A DNA stretch of 53,693 nucleotides from Enterococcus hulanensis (GTDB lineage: Bacteria > Bacillota > Bacilli > Lactobacillales > Enterococcaceae): the NCBI RefSeq assembly GCF_005405485.1, contig NZ_BJED01000025.1:1-53693 (forward strand), written 5' to 3'. The notes beneath the pieces are model-generated. The model saw nothing but the letters and a program-made list of their open reading frames with translations, ran no database searches and was not told the origin of the DNA. The translations under genes were made by a program, and so were the position numbers. Positions within the stretch are counted from its first letter, which is position 1, and each line of letters begins with the position of its first letter. This document shows, in pieces, positions 1 through 8,407 of this stretch.

Positions 1-74
1 AAAACTATATTTAGCCATAAAAATACCGACCTCCCGAAGTTAGATTTTTGGTCTAACTTTTGGGGGTCGGTACA
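1..74 (+). mobile_element. Probable right end of an IS3-family (IS150-like) element
   Basis: An inverted repeat (taccgacctcccgaag at 28-43 against cttttgggggtcggta at about 57-72) with a T-rich centre ends in TACA at 74. IS3-family right ends commonly finish in CA. A reading frame entering from the left edge stops with TAG just inside the repeat, as expected if a transposase gene ends there. The hairpin may also act as a terminator. The rest of the element lies outside the window, so the family call rests on the terminal sequence only. Confidence 0.42.
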
Positions 75-129
75 ATCTCCTGATAGTATAGGCATTTTTA
101 TTATTGAACAGAAAAGCAAAGTAATACTG

Positions 130-1893
130 CTAAACTAAGTCCAACAGTTCAGCTAACTGTTCCAGATATTTCACTATTTTTTCAGACATTTCCTTTGCGG
201 CATTCTCCTGCTCTTTTTTTGCAGAAATATCGATAATGATTCGATCATTCAGCAGACTATAATAAAGACCAAAACCGACTGGGTTCACCGGACCAAAGGT
301 AAAGCTTGCTAGAATAGGAAAAGGAATTCCGGTCGAGGAAATAAAGTCACTTTGCATTTTCTTCAAACTGTCAGCTTGGAGAAAATAATTCGCCTTTTCT
401 GGTTGAGCTTGTGTCAGCTGATTGATACAGCTTAAACCGAATAAATGACGCTCTATACCCTGCCCCATTTGACATTTTCCGATTCGCTGAGTGTGTGCAG
501 CCGCGGCTTGATGAATTTTTTTAATTAGCAAAGAACGATCCGTTGCCTGTTCTTCTTGGAACCAGTAAGAAACGAGTTCTTTTTTTGATTGACTAATCGA
601 GCGGGCAGAGGCTGTTCTTCCTTCGTAATAATGACGCATGGCAACTGGTTCGTACACACTTTGAAGTTGAGCAAACTGATCATATTGCGCTAACGCCAAA
701 GCAATATGAAAGAAGGCATCCGGACTGATTTTGGCTTTTTTGATCAACCCTTTTCCAAAGTGTGAAAACTCGTGATGTACAAAAGCGTGTCCTTCATATA
801 CCTGCTGTACCTCTTCTTTGCATTCATTCAGCAAATCCATTGCTTCTGGTGTCAATAACCAATCCAGCTTTGTCAGCAACGGATTTGCCGGTCGTTTTTC
901 GATCAACGGAGTTGCACTGCATTTCGTGAAAACTTGACTTAAAACATTTAAAACCGGTACGCCGTCGATAGCGGTATGCTCAAAATTTAGACTGACAGCG
1001 CCATTTTCGTGTATCAATAATTGCATAGTTTTAGAAAACCACTGATCTTGCCACCCTAGCAGGCCTTCCTTCATTTGATCTTGAGTAGATTCTGGTGCGG
1101 AGCTAGGAAGTCCGATAATAAACAGCGCATTTTTAATTAAATGAAGGATATGCTGATTTTCGCTTTTTTTCCCTAACTCTTCATAAGTTTGGTGAGCCAA
1201 ATTGCGATTAGCACCACTCAAGCTTTCTACGCCAAAGCCCTGTTCATTTTTATCAGCGCTGAGAGAGCACAGATTTGCATGCAGCTCATCTGCACTGATT
1301 GCTTTTCCTTTATTATCTGTTACTTTTAATTGATAGAAGTTGCTATCCTTAATGACAATAATATGATTATTTTCAGGAGAATCGTCACCTACAAAAAACT
1401 TATCCTTACCGCTATCAGGCAACCGACAGCTTTTAAAAAGATTACGATAATAGCTCATATCCACATTATTTCCTTTAGGATCAAGCTCCAGCGGATAAGT
1501 CTCATTGATCAGTGAAAGAAAAATTAACGTCAGCCGCTCAATGATTAAAGCTGCTTTAGAATTTATTGAACCAAGGTGCTGGTGGTATTCGGGACGAATC
1601 GTCAAGGAAAAATTGGTTTCACTTTGAATATTTCCACGAGTATTCAGATAACTTTTTATCCAAAAAGGTGCAAGCCAGCTTCCTGTAGTGTTTTGAGCAT
1701 GTTCTTCCAAGGCACGTTGTAAAACAGGTCCCTCCTGCTTAGCAAAACGCTCAGAGAATGTTTCAAATTGCAGCAACTCCTCCGAAGAAACAACTGGTTT
1801 TACCCATTCATTCAGTTCTTTCAATGTGTTTTCCAAATCAGGAACTGGCAGCTTCGCCAGCGTGCTTCTTAAATCTTCTGTATACTTCTTCAT
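130..1893 (-). CDS. Choline/carnitine O-acyltransferase family protein
   Basis: This 587-residue protein belongs to the carnitine/choline acyltransferase family, which moves acyl groups between CoA and carnitine or a similar alcohol. The catalytic motif HTAIDG is present (His306, Asp310), as are a YEGRT segment at 423-427 and a C-terminal FTFGPVNPVGFG stretch typical of the fold. Length matches the family, and there is no signal peptide or membrane anchor, so it should be cytosolic. A GGAGAG ribosome binding site precedes the ATG. No carnitine transporter or CoA ligase lies nearby, so the acyl acceptor is unknown. The family is much better known from eukaryotes than from bacteria. The family call is firm; the substrate is not. 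Confidence 0.85.
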   Translation of the reverse strand: MKKYTEDLRSTLAKLPVPDLENTLKELNEWVKPVVSSEELLQFETFSERFAKQEGPVLQRALEEHAQNTTGSWLAPFWIKSYLNTRGNIQSETNFSLTIRPEYHQHLGSINSKAALIIERLTLIFLSLINETYPLELDPKGNNVDMSYYRNLFKSCRLPDSGKDKFFVGDDSPENNHIIVIKDSNFYQLKVTDNKGKAISADELHANLCSLSADKNEQGFGVESLSGANRNLAHQTYEELGKKSENQHILHLIKNALFIIGLPSSAPESTQDQMKEGLLGWQDQWFSKTMQLLIHENGAVSLNFEHTAIDGVPVLNVLSQVFTKCSATPLIEKRPANPLLTKLDWLLTPEAMDLLNECKEEVQQVYEGHAFVHHEFSHFGKGLIKKAKISPDAFFHIALALAQYDQFAQLQSVYEPVAMRHYYEGRTASARSISQSKKELVSYWFQEEQATDRSLLIKKIHQAAAAHTQRIGKCQMGQGIERHLFGLSCINQLTQAQPEKANYFLQADSLKKMQSDFISSTGIPFPILASFTFGPVNPVGFGLYYSLLNDRIIIDISAKKEQENAAKEMSEKIVKYLEQLAELLDLV

Positions 1894-1999
1894 CTATACT
1901 CTCCTTCTGCTTCTTTTTCGGTTCTAATGCTAGTTTTACAAACCAACCCATCAAAATACAGAAACCAATAATTAATACCGATATCCAGATATTCTGCAT
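1838..1999 (-). CDS. Possible small single-pass membrane protein, or remnant
   Basis: An ATG-started frame of 53 codons overlaps the first 56 bases of the acyltransferase gene in another frame. It encodes a hydrophobic helix (about residues 4-25, IWISVLIIGFCILMGWFVKL) followed by a basic run (PKKKQK) and a charged tail. The frame stays open for 26 codons upstream of this ATG, reaching a TGA at 2078-2080. That upstream part has no start with a convincing ribosome binding site, and the ATG at 1999 has only a weak one. It could be a translationally coupled small protein or the C-terminal remnant of a lost membrane protein. No homologue is recognised. Confidence 0.35.
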   Translation of the reverse strand: MQNIWISVLIIGFCILMGWFVKLALEPKKKQKESIDEEVYRRFKKHAGEAASS

Positions 2000-2301
2000 T
2001 AAACTATTACTAGCACGCGTCTTGTCAATAGGATACTCTGATTGAGGAAATGAGAAAATTCCTAAAACGAAGTCGATTCACCGAATTTATCTAAGCTTAA
2101 CATATAGAAAGCATGTTTTTGGAAGCGTTATAGTATTCTAGTTTAAATTTTTTAACTATATGGAGTGAAGAACCTTTTTTGATCATAAAACTCAAAGCAA
2201 GCGAAAGTTTCTTCCGCGGTTGCACACCGACAGAGTATAGATAAAATTTTTAACTGATAAAACTTTTAATCCGACCACAATACAAACTAATTAATTACAT
2301 C
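2000..2301. other. Intergenic stretch without a supported gene
   Basis: This AT-rich spacer lies between the acyltransferase and the reductase terminator. A TTGACA box on the minus strand at about 2030 could be the -35 of the acyltransferase promoter, but no strong -10 stands at the right distance. A 29-codon minus-strand frame at about 2100-2190 has no recognisable product. I see nothing else definite. Confidence 0.5.
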
Positions 2302-2352
2302 AAAAAAAAGATTCCTTTTCCAGTTTTCATTGGAGAAGGAATCTTCTTTTTA
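2302..2352 (-). terminator. Rho-independent terminator of the DHFR-like gene
   Basis: The stem agattccttttcc / ggagaaggaatct is followed on the minus strand by a run of eight T. It lies immediately after the stop codon of the reductase gene. Confidence 0.85.
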
Positions 2353-2862
2353 TTTTTTTAAATGTAATTGAGCAAATTGGCCAAATTGTTCCGTTTCCAA
2401 CAATTGGAATTTCTGCTGATTGGTTTGAGGCAAGAATAACGGCACTCCCTCACCTAATAAAATCGGTACAATCTGAATCCACCATTCTTCGATCAAACCC
2501 GCCTCAATCACAGGCTTCAATAGTGCTCCTCCACCAACAACCCAAACGGTTTTATCCGAAGGAAGCTTCTTAATAAATTCAACTGGATCTTCATTAACCA
2601 CCTGTATATTATCATCGACTTTAATCGCCGAATGACTAAAAACATAGTTTTTCTTTTCTGGATAGAAGACTTCTGACCCCGCATCACGTTTACCAACTTC
2701 ATAAGTTCGCCGTCCCATTATCGTGTAGTCAATCGTTTGATAGAACTTTTCATAAGGTACAAGCTCTCCGCCTTCTTGATGATACAGCCACTCTAGTCGG
2801 TCCTCTTTATCTGCCAAATAGCCATCTAAACTGATCGCTCCATAAAAAACTGCTCTTGCCAT
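2350..2862 (-). CDS. Dihydrofolate reductase-like (RibD C-terminal domain) protein
   Basis: This 170-residue protein has the RibD_C/DHFR-like fold. It begins with AVFYGAISLDGYLAD, has the IMGRRTYE segment in the middle and a WVVGGGALLKPVIEAGLI nucleotide-binding stretch, ending in the usual IPILLGEGVPLF region. Such proteins (YwjB/YyaP type) are presumed NADPH-dependent reductases of unknown substrate and are distinct from the housekeeping FolA. The ATG at 2862 is preferred because AGGGG sits four bases upstream. The gene appears monocistronic with its own terminator. Confidence 0.8.
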   Translation of the reverse strand: MARAVFYGAISLDGYLADKEDRLEWLYHQEGGELVPYEKFYQTIDYTIMGRRTYEVGKRDAGSEVFYPEKKNYVFSHSAIKVDDNIQVVNEDPVEFIKKLPSDKTVWVVGGGALLKPVIEAGLIEEWWIQIVPILLGEGVPLFLPQTNQQKFQLLETEQFGQFAQLHLKK

Positions 2863-2922
2863 CAAACCCCTGCCTTCTATTCAATTTCTTTGCGTCACAA
2901 ACATCCTGAAAATTAGTCAGCA

Positions 2923-3489
2923 CTAATCTTGCACTAACTCCTTATGACGAAAACACTCAGTTTCATGATCATTCACGATTCCAACTGCTTGTAAAAAAGC
3001 ATAAATCGTCGTGCTGCCAACAAACTTGAAGCCGCGTTTTTTCAAATCCTTTGCAATTTTATCTGATAAGTCAGTTTTAGCAGGTACCTCTGAAGCGGCC
3101 CCCACTTTATTATCAATTACTTGATGGTCGGTATAGCCCCATAAATAATCCGAAAAACTTAATCCTTCAGCCTGCATCTCTAAAATTTTCTGTGCATTGA
3201 TGATAGCAGCTTCGATCTTGCGGCGATTACGAATAATTCCGGCATCTTGCATTAACTCTTCTACCTTTGCTTCATCAAAATTAGCGACCTTTTCGATCTC
3301 AAATTGTTCATATGCTTGGTCAAAATTAGCCATTTTATTCAAAATAGTTTGCCAGCTTAACCCTGCTTGGTTCATATCCAAAACCAGCTTGCGAAACAGA
3401 CGTTGATCATCATATTCTGGAACACCCCACACCGTATCATGATACACCTGCATATTTTCATTATTACCTGACCATTGACAACGATACAT
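2923..3489 (-). CDS. tag: DNA-3-methyladenine glycosylase I
   Basis: Tag removes 3-methyladenine from alkylated DNA at the start of base excision repair. The protein is about 188 residues, the normal family length. It begins MYRCQW, the conserved N-terminal zinc cysteine context, followed by YHDTVWGVP, QAGLSWQTIL and, near the C-terminus, VGIVNDHETECFRH, which supplies the remaining His and Cys zinc ligands. The start at 3489 is chosen over an upstream GTG at 3498 because AGGAG lies eight bases before it and it aligns with the E. coli Tag start. The gene is apparently monocistronic. Confidence 0.93.
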   Translation of the reverse strand: MYRCQWSGNNENMQVYHDTVWGVPEYDDQRLFRKLVLDMNQAGLSWQTILNKMANFDQAYEQFEIEKVANFDEAKVEELMQDAGIIRNRRKIEAAIINAQKILEMQAEGLSFSDYLWGYTDHQVIDNKVGAASEVPAKTDLSDKIAKDLKKRGFKFVGSTTIYAFLQAVGIVNDHETECFRHKELVQD

Positions 3490-3568
3490 CTTCATCACTC
3501 CTATTTTTAAATTTTAAAAAAGCGAACATACGCTCCCCTTTAGTATAGCAGAAAATGAAAAAAAGTCA

Positions 3569-3597
3569 TTGCCTAACTAAAGTGTACTATGTATACT
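3569..3597 (+). promoter_or_regulatory. Promoter of the GntR-ABC-VanZ operon
   Basis: A -35 box TTGCCT (3569-3574) and a -10 box TATACT (3592-3597) are separated by exactly 17 bases, 36 bases upstream of the regulator start codon. Confidence 0.8.
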
Positions 3598-3604
3598 AGT
3601 ACAC
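3582..3604. promoter_or_regulatory. Dyad operator for the YtrA-type regulator
   Basis: GTGTACTA and TAGTACAC form perfect 8-bp inverted arms around a 7-bp centre and cover the -10 box. This agrees with YtrA-family GntR repressors, which bind GTGTA/TACAC-type dyads on their own promoters. Repression of the operon by its first gene product is the natural inference. Confidence 0.75.
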
Positions 3605-3632
3605 ATAAACAGCCGAATAGGGTGGTGATGAG

Positions 3633-4019
3633 ATGGTTCATATCGATAAAAACAGCAGTCGAGCCTATTATGAACAATTAGTATTAGGAATCAAAGAAGA
3701 TATTTTACATGGAATTCTGCAGCCTGGTGACAAGATTCCCTCAGTCAGAGAAATGGCTAAACAGCTTTTGATGAATCCCAACACGATCAGTAAAGCTTAT
3801 AAAGTGCTGGAAACAGAAAAAGTTTTAGTTACGGTCAAAGGCAAAGGCACCTTTGTTCGTGCAATTGAAGAAACGCCGCGAGATGAAATTCGCGTTCAAG
3901 AACTAAAGAATGACTTAAATGAATTAGTCATTGAAGCGCGACACTTACAAATCTCACAGGAAGAATTAGTGCAATGGATTAAAGATGCAGAAAAAAGTTT
4001 AGGAGGTCACTCATCTTGA
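3633..4019 (+). CDS. GntR family transcriptional regulator, YtrA subfamily
   Basis: This 128-residue protein carries an N-terminal winged helix (about residues 10-75: AYYEQLVLGIKEDI, PGDKIPSVREMA, NPNTISKAYKVLE, GKGTFV) and only a short helical tail. That architecture defines the YtrA group, whose members usually repress a linked ABC transporter. It is the first gene of a four-gene operon, downstream of a promoter covered by a 23-bp dyad, and its stop overlaps the next start (TTGA). A GGGTGGTGATGAG ribosome binding site precedes the ATG. In Bacillus the family responds to cell-wall-active compounds; whether that holds here is inference. Confidence 0.9.
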   Translation: MVHIDKNSSRAYYEQLVLGIKEDILHGILQPGDKIPSVREMAKQLLMNPNTISKAYKVLETEKVLVTVKGKGTFVRAIEETPRDEIRVQELKNDLNELVIEARHLQISQEELVQWIKDAEKSLGGHSS

Positions 4020-4900
4020 TTGTCAAACAGCTAACCAAAACAATCGATCACCGCTCAGTCCTAAAAGACATCGAGTTTGAACTATTTGAAAGTGAAATTG
4101 TTGGTCTGGTCGGCCTCAACGGTTCCGGAAAGACTACCTTACTACGTGTACTAGCTGGACAATATCTACCAGACACGGGCGATATCACGATCGACCAAAA
4201 ATCAGTATTTCAACATCCGATCGTTAAACAAGAAATCTTTTTTATTGATGAAAAAGAAAATTTTTTACGAACGTATTCTTTGCGAAAAATCGCCAAATTT
4301 TATCAAATAGCTTACCCGAAGTTTAATCAACTATTATTTTCAGACTTAGTCAAAAAACACGAATTTTCATTAAAACAGAATTACCGTCAGCTTTCAAAAG
4401 GTCAGCAAGCATTATTCCAAATTATTTTAGCTGTCTGCTCCAACGCACGCTATTTATTGTTGGATGAGCCCTTTGATGGGTTGGATGTCATTGTAAAAAA
4501 AGAAGTAATTGGATTATTAATGGAACATTTGGGTGAACACTCGCGAACTGCTCTGATTTCATCCCATAATCTGACTGAATTAGAAAATTTGGTTGATCGT
4601 GTTTTACTCTTAAAGAATCAGTCGATTATCAAAGACTATCGCTTGGAGGAAATGCGGGAAAATGCCAAAAAGCTTCAACTTGTTTTCAAAACAAAAAAAG
4701 TCCCTTCTGTGGTGAAGGAAAATTCCAAAATGCTGGATTTTCAAGGGCGGGTGGTTACGGTTGTCTTTGAGCATTTTTCAGAAGAACTAGAGGCTGCAAT
4801 CAAAGAATTCGATCCTCTCGTTTACGAAGAATTACCTTTGTCCTTAGAAGACCTCTTCGAAGCAAATCTAAAACAACATAGAAAGGGGAGCTTAAAATGA
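4016..4900 (+). CDS. ABC transporter ATP-binding protein
   Basis: This 294-residue ATPase has a Walker A GLNGSGKT (residues 33-40), a signature variant LSKGQQALFQI, Walker B LLLDEP followed by FDGLD, and the H-loop in SSHNLTELE. The C-terminal 80 residues are an accessory region typical of bacitracin/lantibiotic-type exporters. The start is TTG at 4016, overlapping the regulator stop by four bases, with AGGAGG upstream. The LSKGQ signature in place of LSGGQ is common in YtrB-like ATPases. It should power the permease encoded next. Confidence 0.9.
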   Translation: MIVKQLTKTIDHRSVLKDIEFELFESEIVGLVGLNGSGKTTLLRVLAGQYLPDTGDITIDQKSVFQHPIVKQEIFFIDEKENFLRTYSLRKIAKFYQIAYPKFNQLLFSDLVKKHEFSLKQNYRQLSKGQQALFQIILAVCSNARYLLLDEPFDGLDVIVKKEVIGLLMEHLGEHSRTALISSHNLTELENLVDRVLLLKNQSIIKDYRLEEMRENAKKLQLVFKTKKVPSVVKENSKMLDFQGRVVTVVFEHFSEELEAAIKEFDPLVYEELPLSLEDLFEANLKQHRKGSLK

Positions 4901-6123
4901 TTCGGTCCATTTACTTTGAACGTTATAAGAAAGTTTTGATTGCGGCTTGCGTGCTAGTCATTGGTTCATGCCTCTTTAATGCTGTGAACCAAAATAACCG
5001 ATGGAAAAATGCATATAATGATCCGAACGATAAGCAATTCTACGAAGAGCACAAAGAAAATCTGTCCTCTTCATGGGACAATGTTGAAATGAAAGAAGTG
5101 CCGTTTGCTTCATATAAGGATTATCGTCAAGAGCAACTTATTTTTTATAGTATTGGCTCACCTGATTCTTTCTATACACAAGAAGGAGTCACTTTTGAAA
5201 TAATTTCAAAAGCATCCAACTATTCCAAAATGTTTCCTTATGTTTCAAATTTCTCTTATATGTCTGAAGCATTTCTATTACTGTTCGTTCCTTTGATTGG
5301 TTTTTTACTCTTTTTTATTGATCAAAAAACCGGCTTTAACCAGTTTTTATTCTCATTAGGGGCTTCAAGAAAAGAACTGTTCAAGAAAAAGCTTTTATAT
5401 GTCGCATTGCCTTTTCTGCTTTCGATCCTAGTTGGACAATCACTTTACGCTGTTTTGATTCATACATTAATTCCTGCGCCATATATGAATGCAACGCTGG
5501 GACAACTGTTTACTTCTGTCATCAGCAACTTTTGTTTGCTATCCTTCATGTTTGCCAGCAGCGCCTTTATTGGATCAATGGTAGGAAATATTGTTTTCGG
5601 GCCCTTAACTTGGGCCGTTTACTGGTGGTTAATGCTTAATTTCCCACGTAGTGTTTATAGTGTAGGAAATATCATCTACACAGCAAAGCAAATTACGCAT
5701 AAACAATTTCCTAAAACTTTATTTGTTAGTTCAGTTGGAAAAATGGGTGGCCACTGGTGGATGAATCTACTATTTATTTCACTCAGTTCACTCCTTATGT
5801 TTTGGGCTTTCAAAAAATATCAAACTATCTCGCTGGAAAATGATAACGCCTATTTACTGCACAAAAAATCTCGTTGGCCAATTTGGGGAATAATGACGCT
5901 TTTTACCTCATTTATCCTTAATACTAGCTTCTTTGATCCGTGGGGTTACTTTTTAAGCAGAAAAATTTATGAGCAGGCCGATATTTCAATCAGCAACCCA
6001 ATCTTGTCAAACATTACTGTAACTTTAATTGTCGGTCTAATCTGCGCATTTATCATTTTTTTCCGCGGGTTTACAAAAACTCTGACCCGCGCCTTGAACA
6101 AACTAAACCAGCGAACGGGGTGA
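4897..6123 (+). CDS. ABC transporter permease (multi-pass membrane protein)
   Basis: This 408-residue protein has one N-terminal membrane helix (about 11-28), an extracellular region of about 90 residues, then at least five further hydrophobic segments including SEAFLLLFVPLIGFLLFFID and LIVGLICAFIIFF. The pattern matches ABC-2 type permeases of YtrC/YtrD-like systems. Its ATGA start overlaps the ATPase stop, so the two are translationally coupled. The substrate is unknown; the regulator and the VanZ-like neighbour suggest envelope stress or antibiotic defence. Confidence 0.8.
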   Translation: MIRSIYFERYKKVLIAACVLVIGSCLFNAVNQNNRWKNAYNDPNDKQFYEEHKENLSSSWDNVEMKEVPFASYKDYRQEQLIFYSIGSPDSFYTQEGVTFEIISKASNYSKMFPYVSNFSYMSEAFLLLFVPLIGFLLFFIDQKTGFNQFLFSLGASRKELFKKKLLYVALPFLLSILVGQSLYAVLIHTLIPAPYMNATLGQLFTSVISNFCLLSFMFASSAFIGSMVGNIVFGPLTWAVYWWLMLNFPRSVYSVGNIIYTAKQITHKQFPKTLFVSSVGKMGGHWWMNLLFISLSSLLMFWAFKKYQTISLENDNAYLLHKKSRWPIWGIMTLFTSFILNTSFFDPWGYFLSRKIYEQADISISNPILSNITVTLIVGLICAFIIFFRGFTKTLTRALNKLNQRTG

Positions 6124-6130
6124 TTCTTTG

Positions 6131-6745
6131 ATGATTTTAGATATTCTATTCCTAATCTATCGCGTTGCCTGTATCTTTTTACCGTGTCTTATCTATCAAT
6201 TCTTCACGTTAAGAAGGAAAAATGAAAATATTTTTCTTTCATCCATGATTTGGCGTTGGGTCTTTCTGTTTTATCTTTATCTAGTTATCGATGTCACTGG
6301 GATTGGAACACTTGGGGATATTCTCAGCTACCCAGAGTTGATTCGATCTGAGGAAATTAATCTCATTCCATTTCAATCTGGTGTTGGTATGTTGAATATT
6401 CTGAATATCATCATGTTTACACCGCTAGGATTTTTATTACCGCTGATTTGGAAGCAGTGTCGCAACTTAGGAACTACAGTTTTATTAGGCTTTGAGTTTT
6501 CGTTAATGATTGAGCTTCTTCAATTATTTAATCGCAGAGCGACGGATATTGATGATTTGCTCATGAACACTCTCGGTGCGCTCTTTGGCTTTCTCATTTG
6601 GAAATTCAGTCAAAGGATCATTCACAAAGTTCCTAAAGATATTCAGATGTTTCCTAAACGAGAACCGCAAATCTATCTGCTTCTAAGTCTTGCTGGCGTC
6701 TTCTTTCTTTTTCACTGGCGATTCTTTCTGAAGCTGGCTCTTTAA
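6131..6745 (+). CDS. VanZ-like family membrane protein
   Basis: This 204-residue protein is of the VanZ family. Visible hallmarks are the NLIPFQSG segment, NIIMFTPLGFLLPL, and the acidic motif RATDIDDLLMNTLGALFGF near the fourth helix, with five or so membrane helices. VanZ itself gives low-level teicoplanin resistance by an unresolved mechanism. An in-frame TTG at 6128 precedes the ATG, but GGGGTGA seven bases upstream favours the ATG at 6131. It is the last gene of the YtrA-type operon, only a few bases after the permease. Confidence 0.85.
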   Translation: MILDILFLIYRVACIFLPCLIYQFFTLRRKNENIFLSSMIWRWVFLFYLYLVIDVTGIGTLGDILSYPELIRSEEINLIPFQSGVGMLNILNIIMFTPLGFLLPLIWKQCRNLGTTVLLGFEFSLMIELLQLFNRRATDIDDLLMNTLGALFGFLIWKFSQRIIHKVPKDIQMFPKREPQIYLLLSLAGVFFLFHWRFFLKLAL

Positions 6746-6846
6746 TAAAAAATGTATCTACCCCAATACACGTACCACTGTATACTCGACATTAACAACG
6801 ATTTGTTTTGAAATAGCTGTACCGCATTATGAAAAGTTTAACGCAT

Positions 6847-6882
6847 AAAAAAAGCGTCTGTCTCGTATTTGAGACAGACGCG
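6847..6882 (-). terminator. Rho-independent terminator of ffh
   Basis: GCGTCTGTCTC and its complement pair around a 6-base loop (6854-6864 with 6871-6881), with a T run on the minus strand. It sits just after the ffh stop and may also stop plus-strand readthrough. Confidence 0.85.
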
Positions 6883-6889
6883 GCTTTTC

Positions 6890-8305
6890 TTATTTGCGTT
6901 TCTTTTTTCTCTTTTTGTTCTTCTTGACCATACGATTCATGGCCATCTTACCCATTTTCCCTTTGATACCTGTGCCAAACATTTGATCCATTCCTGCTGG
7001 CATACTGCCTTTACTCATTTGCTGCATCATTTTGCGTGATTCTTTGAATTGCTTAATCATGCGATTGACTTCTACCACTGAGTTGCCTGAACCAGCGGCG
7101 ATACGCCGGCGACGGCTTGGGTTCAACAAATCTGGATTTTCCCGTTCTGCCGGTGTCATTGAGAAGACCATAGCTTTTTTACGCTCGACATCTTTAGGAT
7201 CGACTTTGACGTTTTCAATACCAGGCATTTGACTCATACCAGGAATCATTTTCAGCAGATCCTCGATTGGGCCCATCCCCATTACTTGATCCAATTGCTC
7301 GATAAAGTCATTGAAGTCAAAGCTGTTTTCCTTCATCTTGCGGGTAAGCTCTTCCGCTTTCTTCTCATCGTAATCTTGTTGGGCTTTTTCGATCAGGGTC
7401 AGCATATCCCCCATACCCAAGATTCGGCTAGACATCCGATCTGGATGGAAGACTTCTAAATCAGTCAGCTTTTCACCTGAACCAATAAATTTGATTGGCG
7501 CACCAGTCACAGCACGAATCGACAGCGCCGCACCACCACGAGTGTCACCATCTAATTTAGTGATGACCACCCCGGTAATTCCCAGCTGTTCGTTAAAGCT
7601 TTCTGCGACATTAACGGCATCTTGACCGGTCATGGCATCGACAACTAGCAGAATTTCATTCGGCTCGGCGATTGCTTTGATTTGTTTTAACTCTTCCATT
7701 AAAGCTTCATCAATGTGCAAGCGACCAGCCGTATCGATCAAGACATAGTCATTTTTATTTTCTCGAGCTTGTTCCATCCCTTTGCGTACGATCTCAACCG
7801 GACTGACATCCGTGCCCATATCAAAAACGGGAACATTCAATTGTTGGCCTAAGACTTTCAATTGGTCGATGGCCGCTGGACGGTACACATCACCTGCGAT
7901 CATTAAAGGACGCGCTTTTTCATTTTTAATCAATTGGTTGGCAAGTTTTCCAGCAAAGGTTGTTTTACCTGCCCCTTGCAAACCAGCCATCATGATGACT
8001 GTCGGGATCTTTGGTGATTTTTCGATACCGACTGCTTCAGATCCCAGCGTCTTAGTTAATTCTTCATCAACGATTTTGACGATTTGTTGTGCTGGGGTCA
8101 GGCTTTCCATCACTTCAACACCTAAAGCTCGTGTACGTACTTCCTTCGTAAATTGCTTCACAACTTGTAAGTTAACATCGGCTTCTAGTAAAGCGAGACG
8201 AATTTCTCGCATCATTTCAGTGATATCTGATTCTGTCACTTTTCCTTTTTTACGTAATTTTCCCATCGCAGCTTGTAGGCGCTGCGTCAAACTTTCAAAT
8301 GCCAT
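6890..8305 (-). CDS. ffh: Signal recognition particle protein Ffh
   Basis: Ffh is the SRP54 GTPase that binds 4.5S/scRNA and signal sequences and delivers ribosomes to FtsY. The 471-residue protein has the N domain (1-90), the G domain with GLQGAGKT (108-115), the DTAGR and TKLDGD motifs, and a methionine-rich M domain with the RNA-binding segment PSRRRRIAAGSG. The C-terminus is a long basic tail (KKNKKRKKKRK). AAAGGAAAA precedes the ATG. It lies downstream of ylxM in the conserved order. Confidence 0.97.
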   Translation of the reverse strand: MAFESLTQRLQAAMGKLRKKGKVTESDITEMMREIRLALLEADVNLQVVKQFTKEVRTRALGVEVMESLTPAQQIVKIVDEELTKTLGSEAVGIEKSPKIPTVIMMAGLQGAGKTTFAGKLANQLIKNEKARPLMIAGDVYRPAAIDQLKVLGQQLNVPVFDMGTDVSPVEIVRKGMEQARENKNDYVLIDTAGRLHIDEALMEELKQIKAIAEPNEILLVVDAMTGQDAVNVAESFNEQLGITGVVITKLDGDTRGGAALSIRAVTGAPIKFIGSGEKLTDLEVFHPDRMSSRILGMGDMLTLIEKAQQDYDEKKAEELTRKMKENSFDFNDFIEQLDQVMGMGPIEDLLKMIPGMSQMPGIENVKVDPKDVERKKAMVFSMTPAERENPDLLNPSRRRRIAAGSGNSVVEVNRMIKQFKESRKMMQQMSKGSMPAGMDQMFGTGIKGKMGKMAMNRMVKKNKKRKKKRK

Positions 8306-8407
8306 TGCTTATTTTCCTTTCTACTATTAAGGTACAAATTTTCTCAAAAAAATCCTGTGTCCAAACGGTCAATCAATTTACCAAATTATAAAATCGATCT
8401 GACATTT

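Noticed and set aside
2100-2190. 29-codon minus-strand ORF (MIKKGSSLHIVKKF...)
   Set aside because: It is short, has no convincing ribosome binding site and resembles nothing I recognise.
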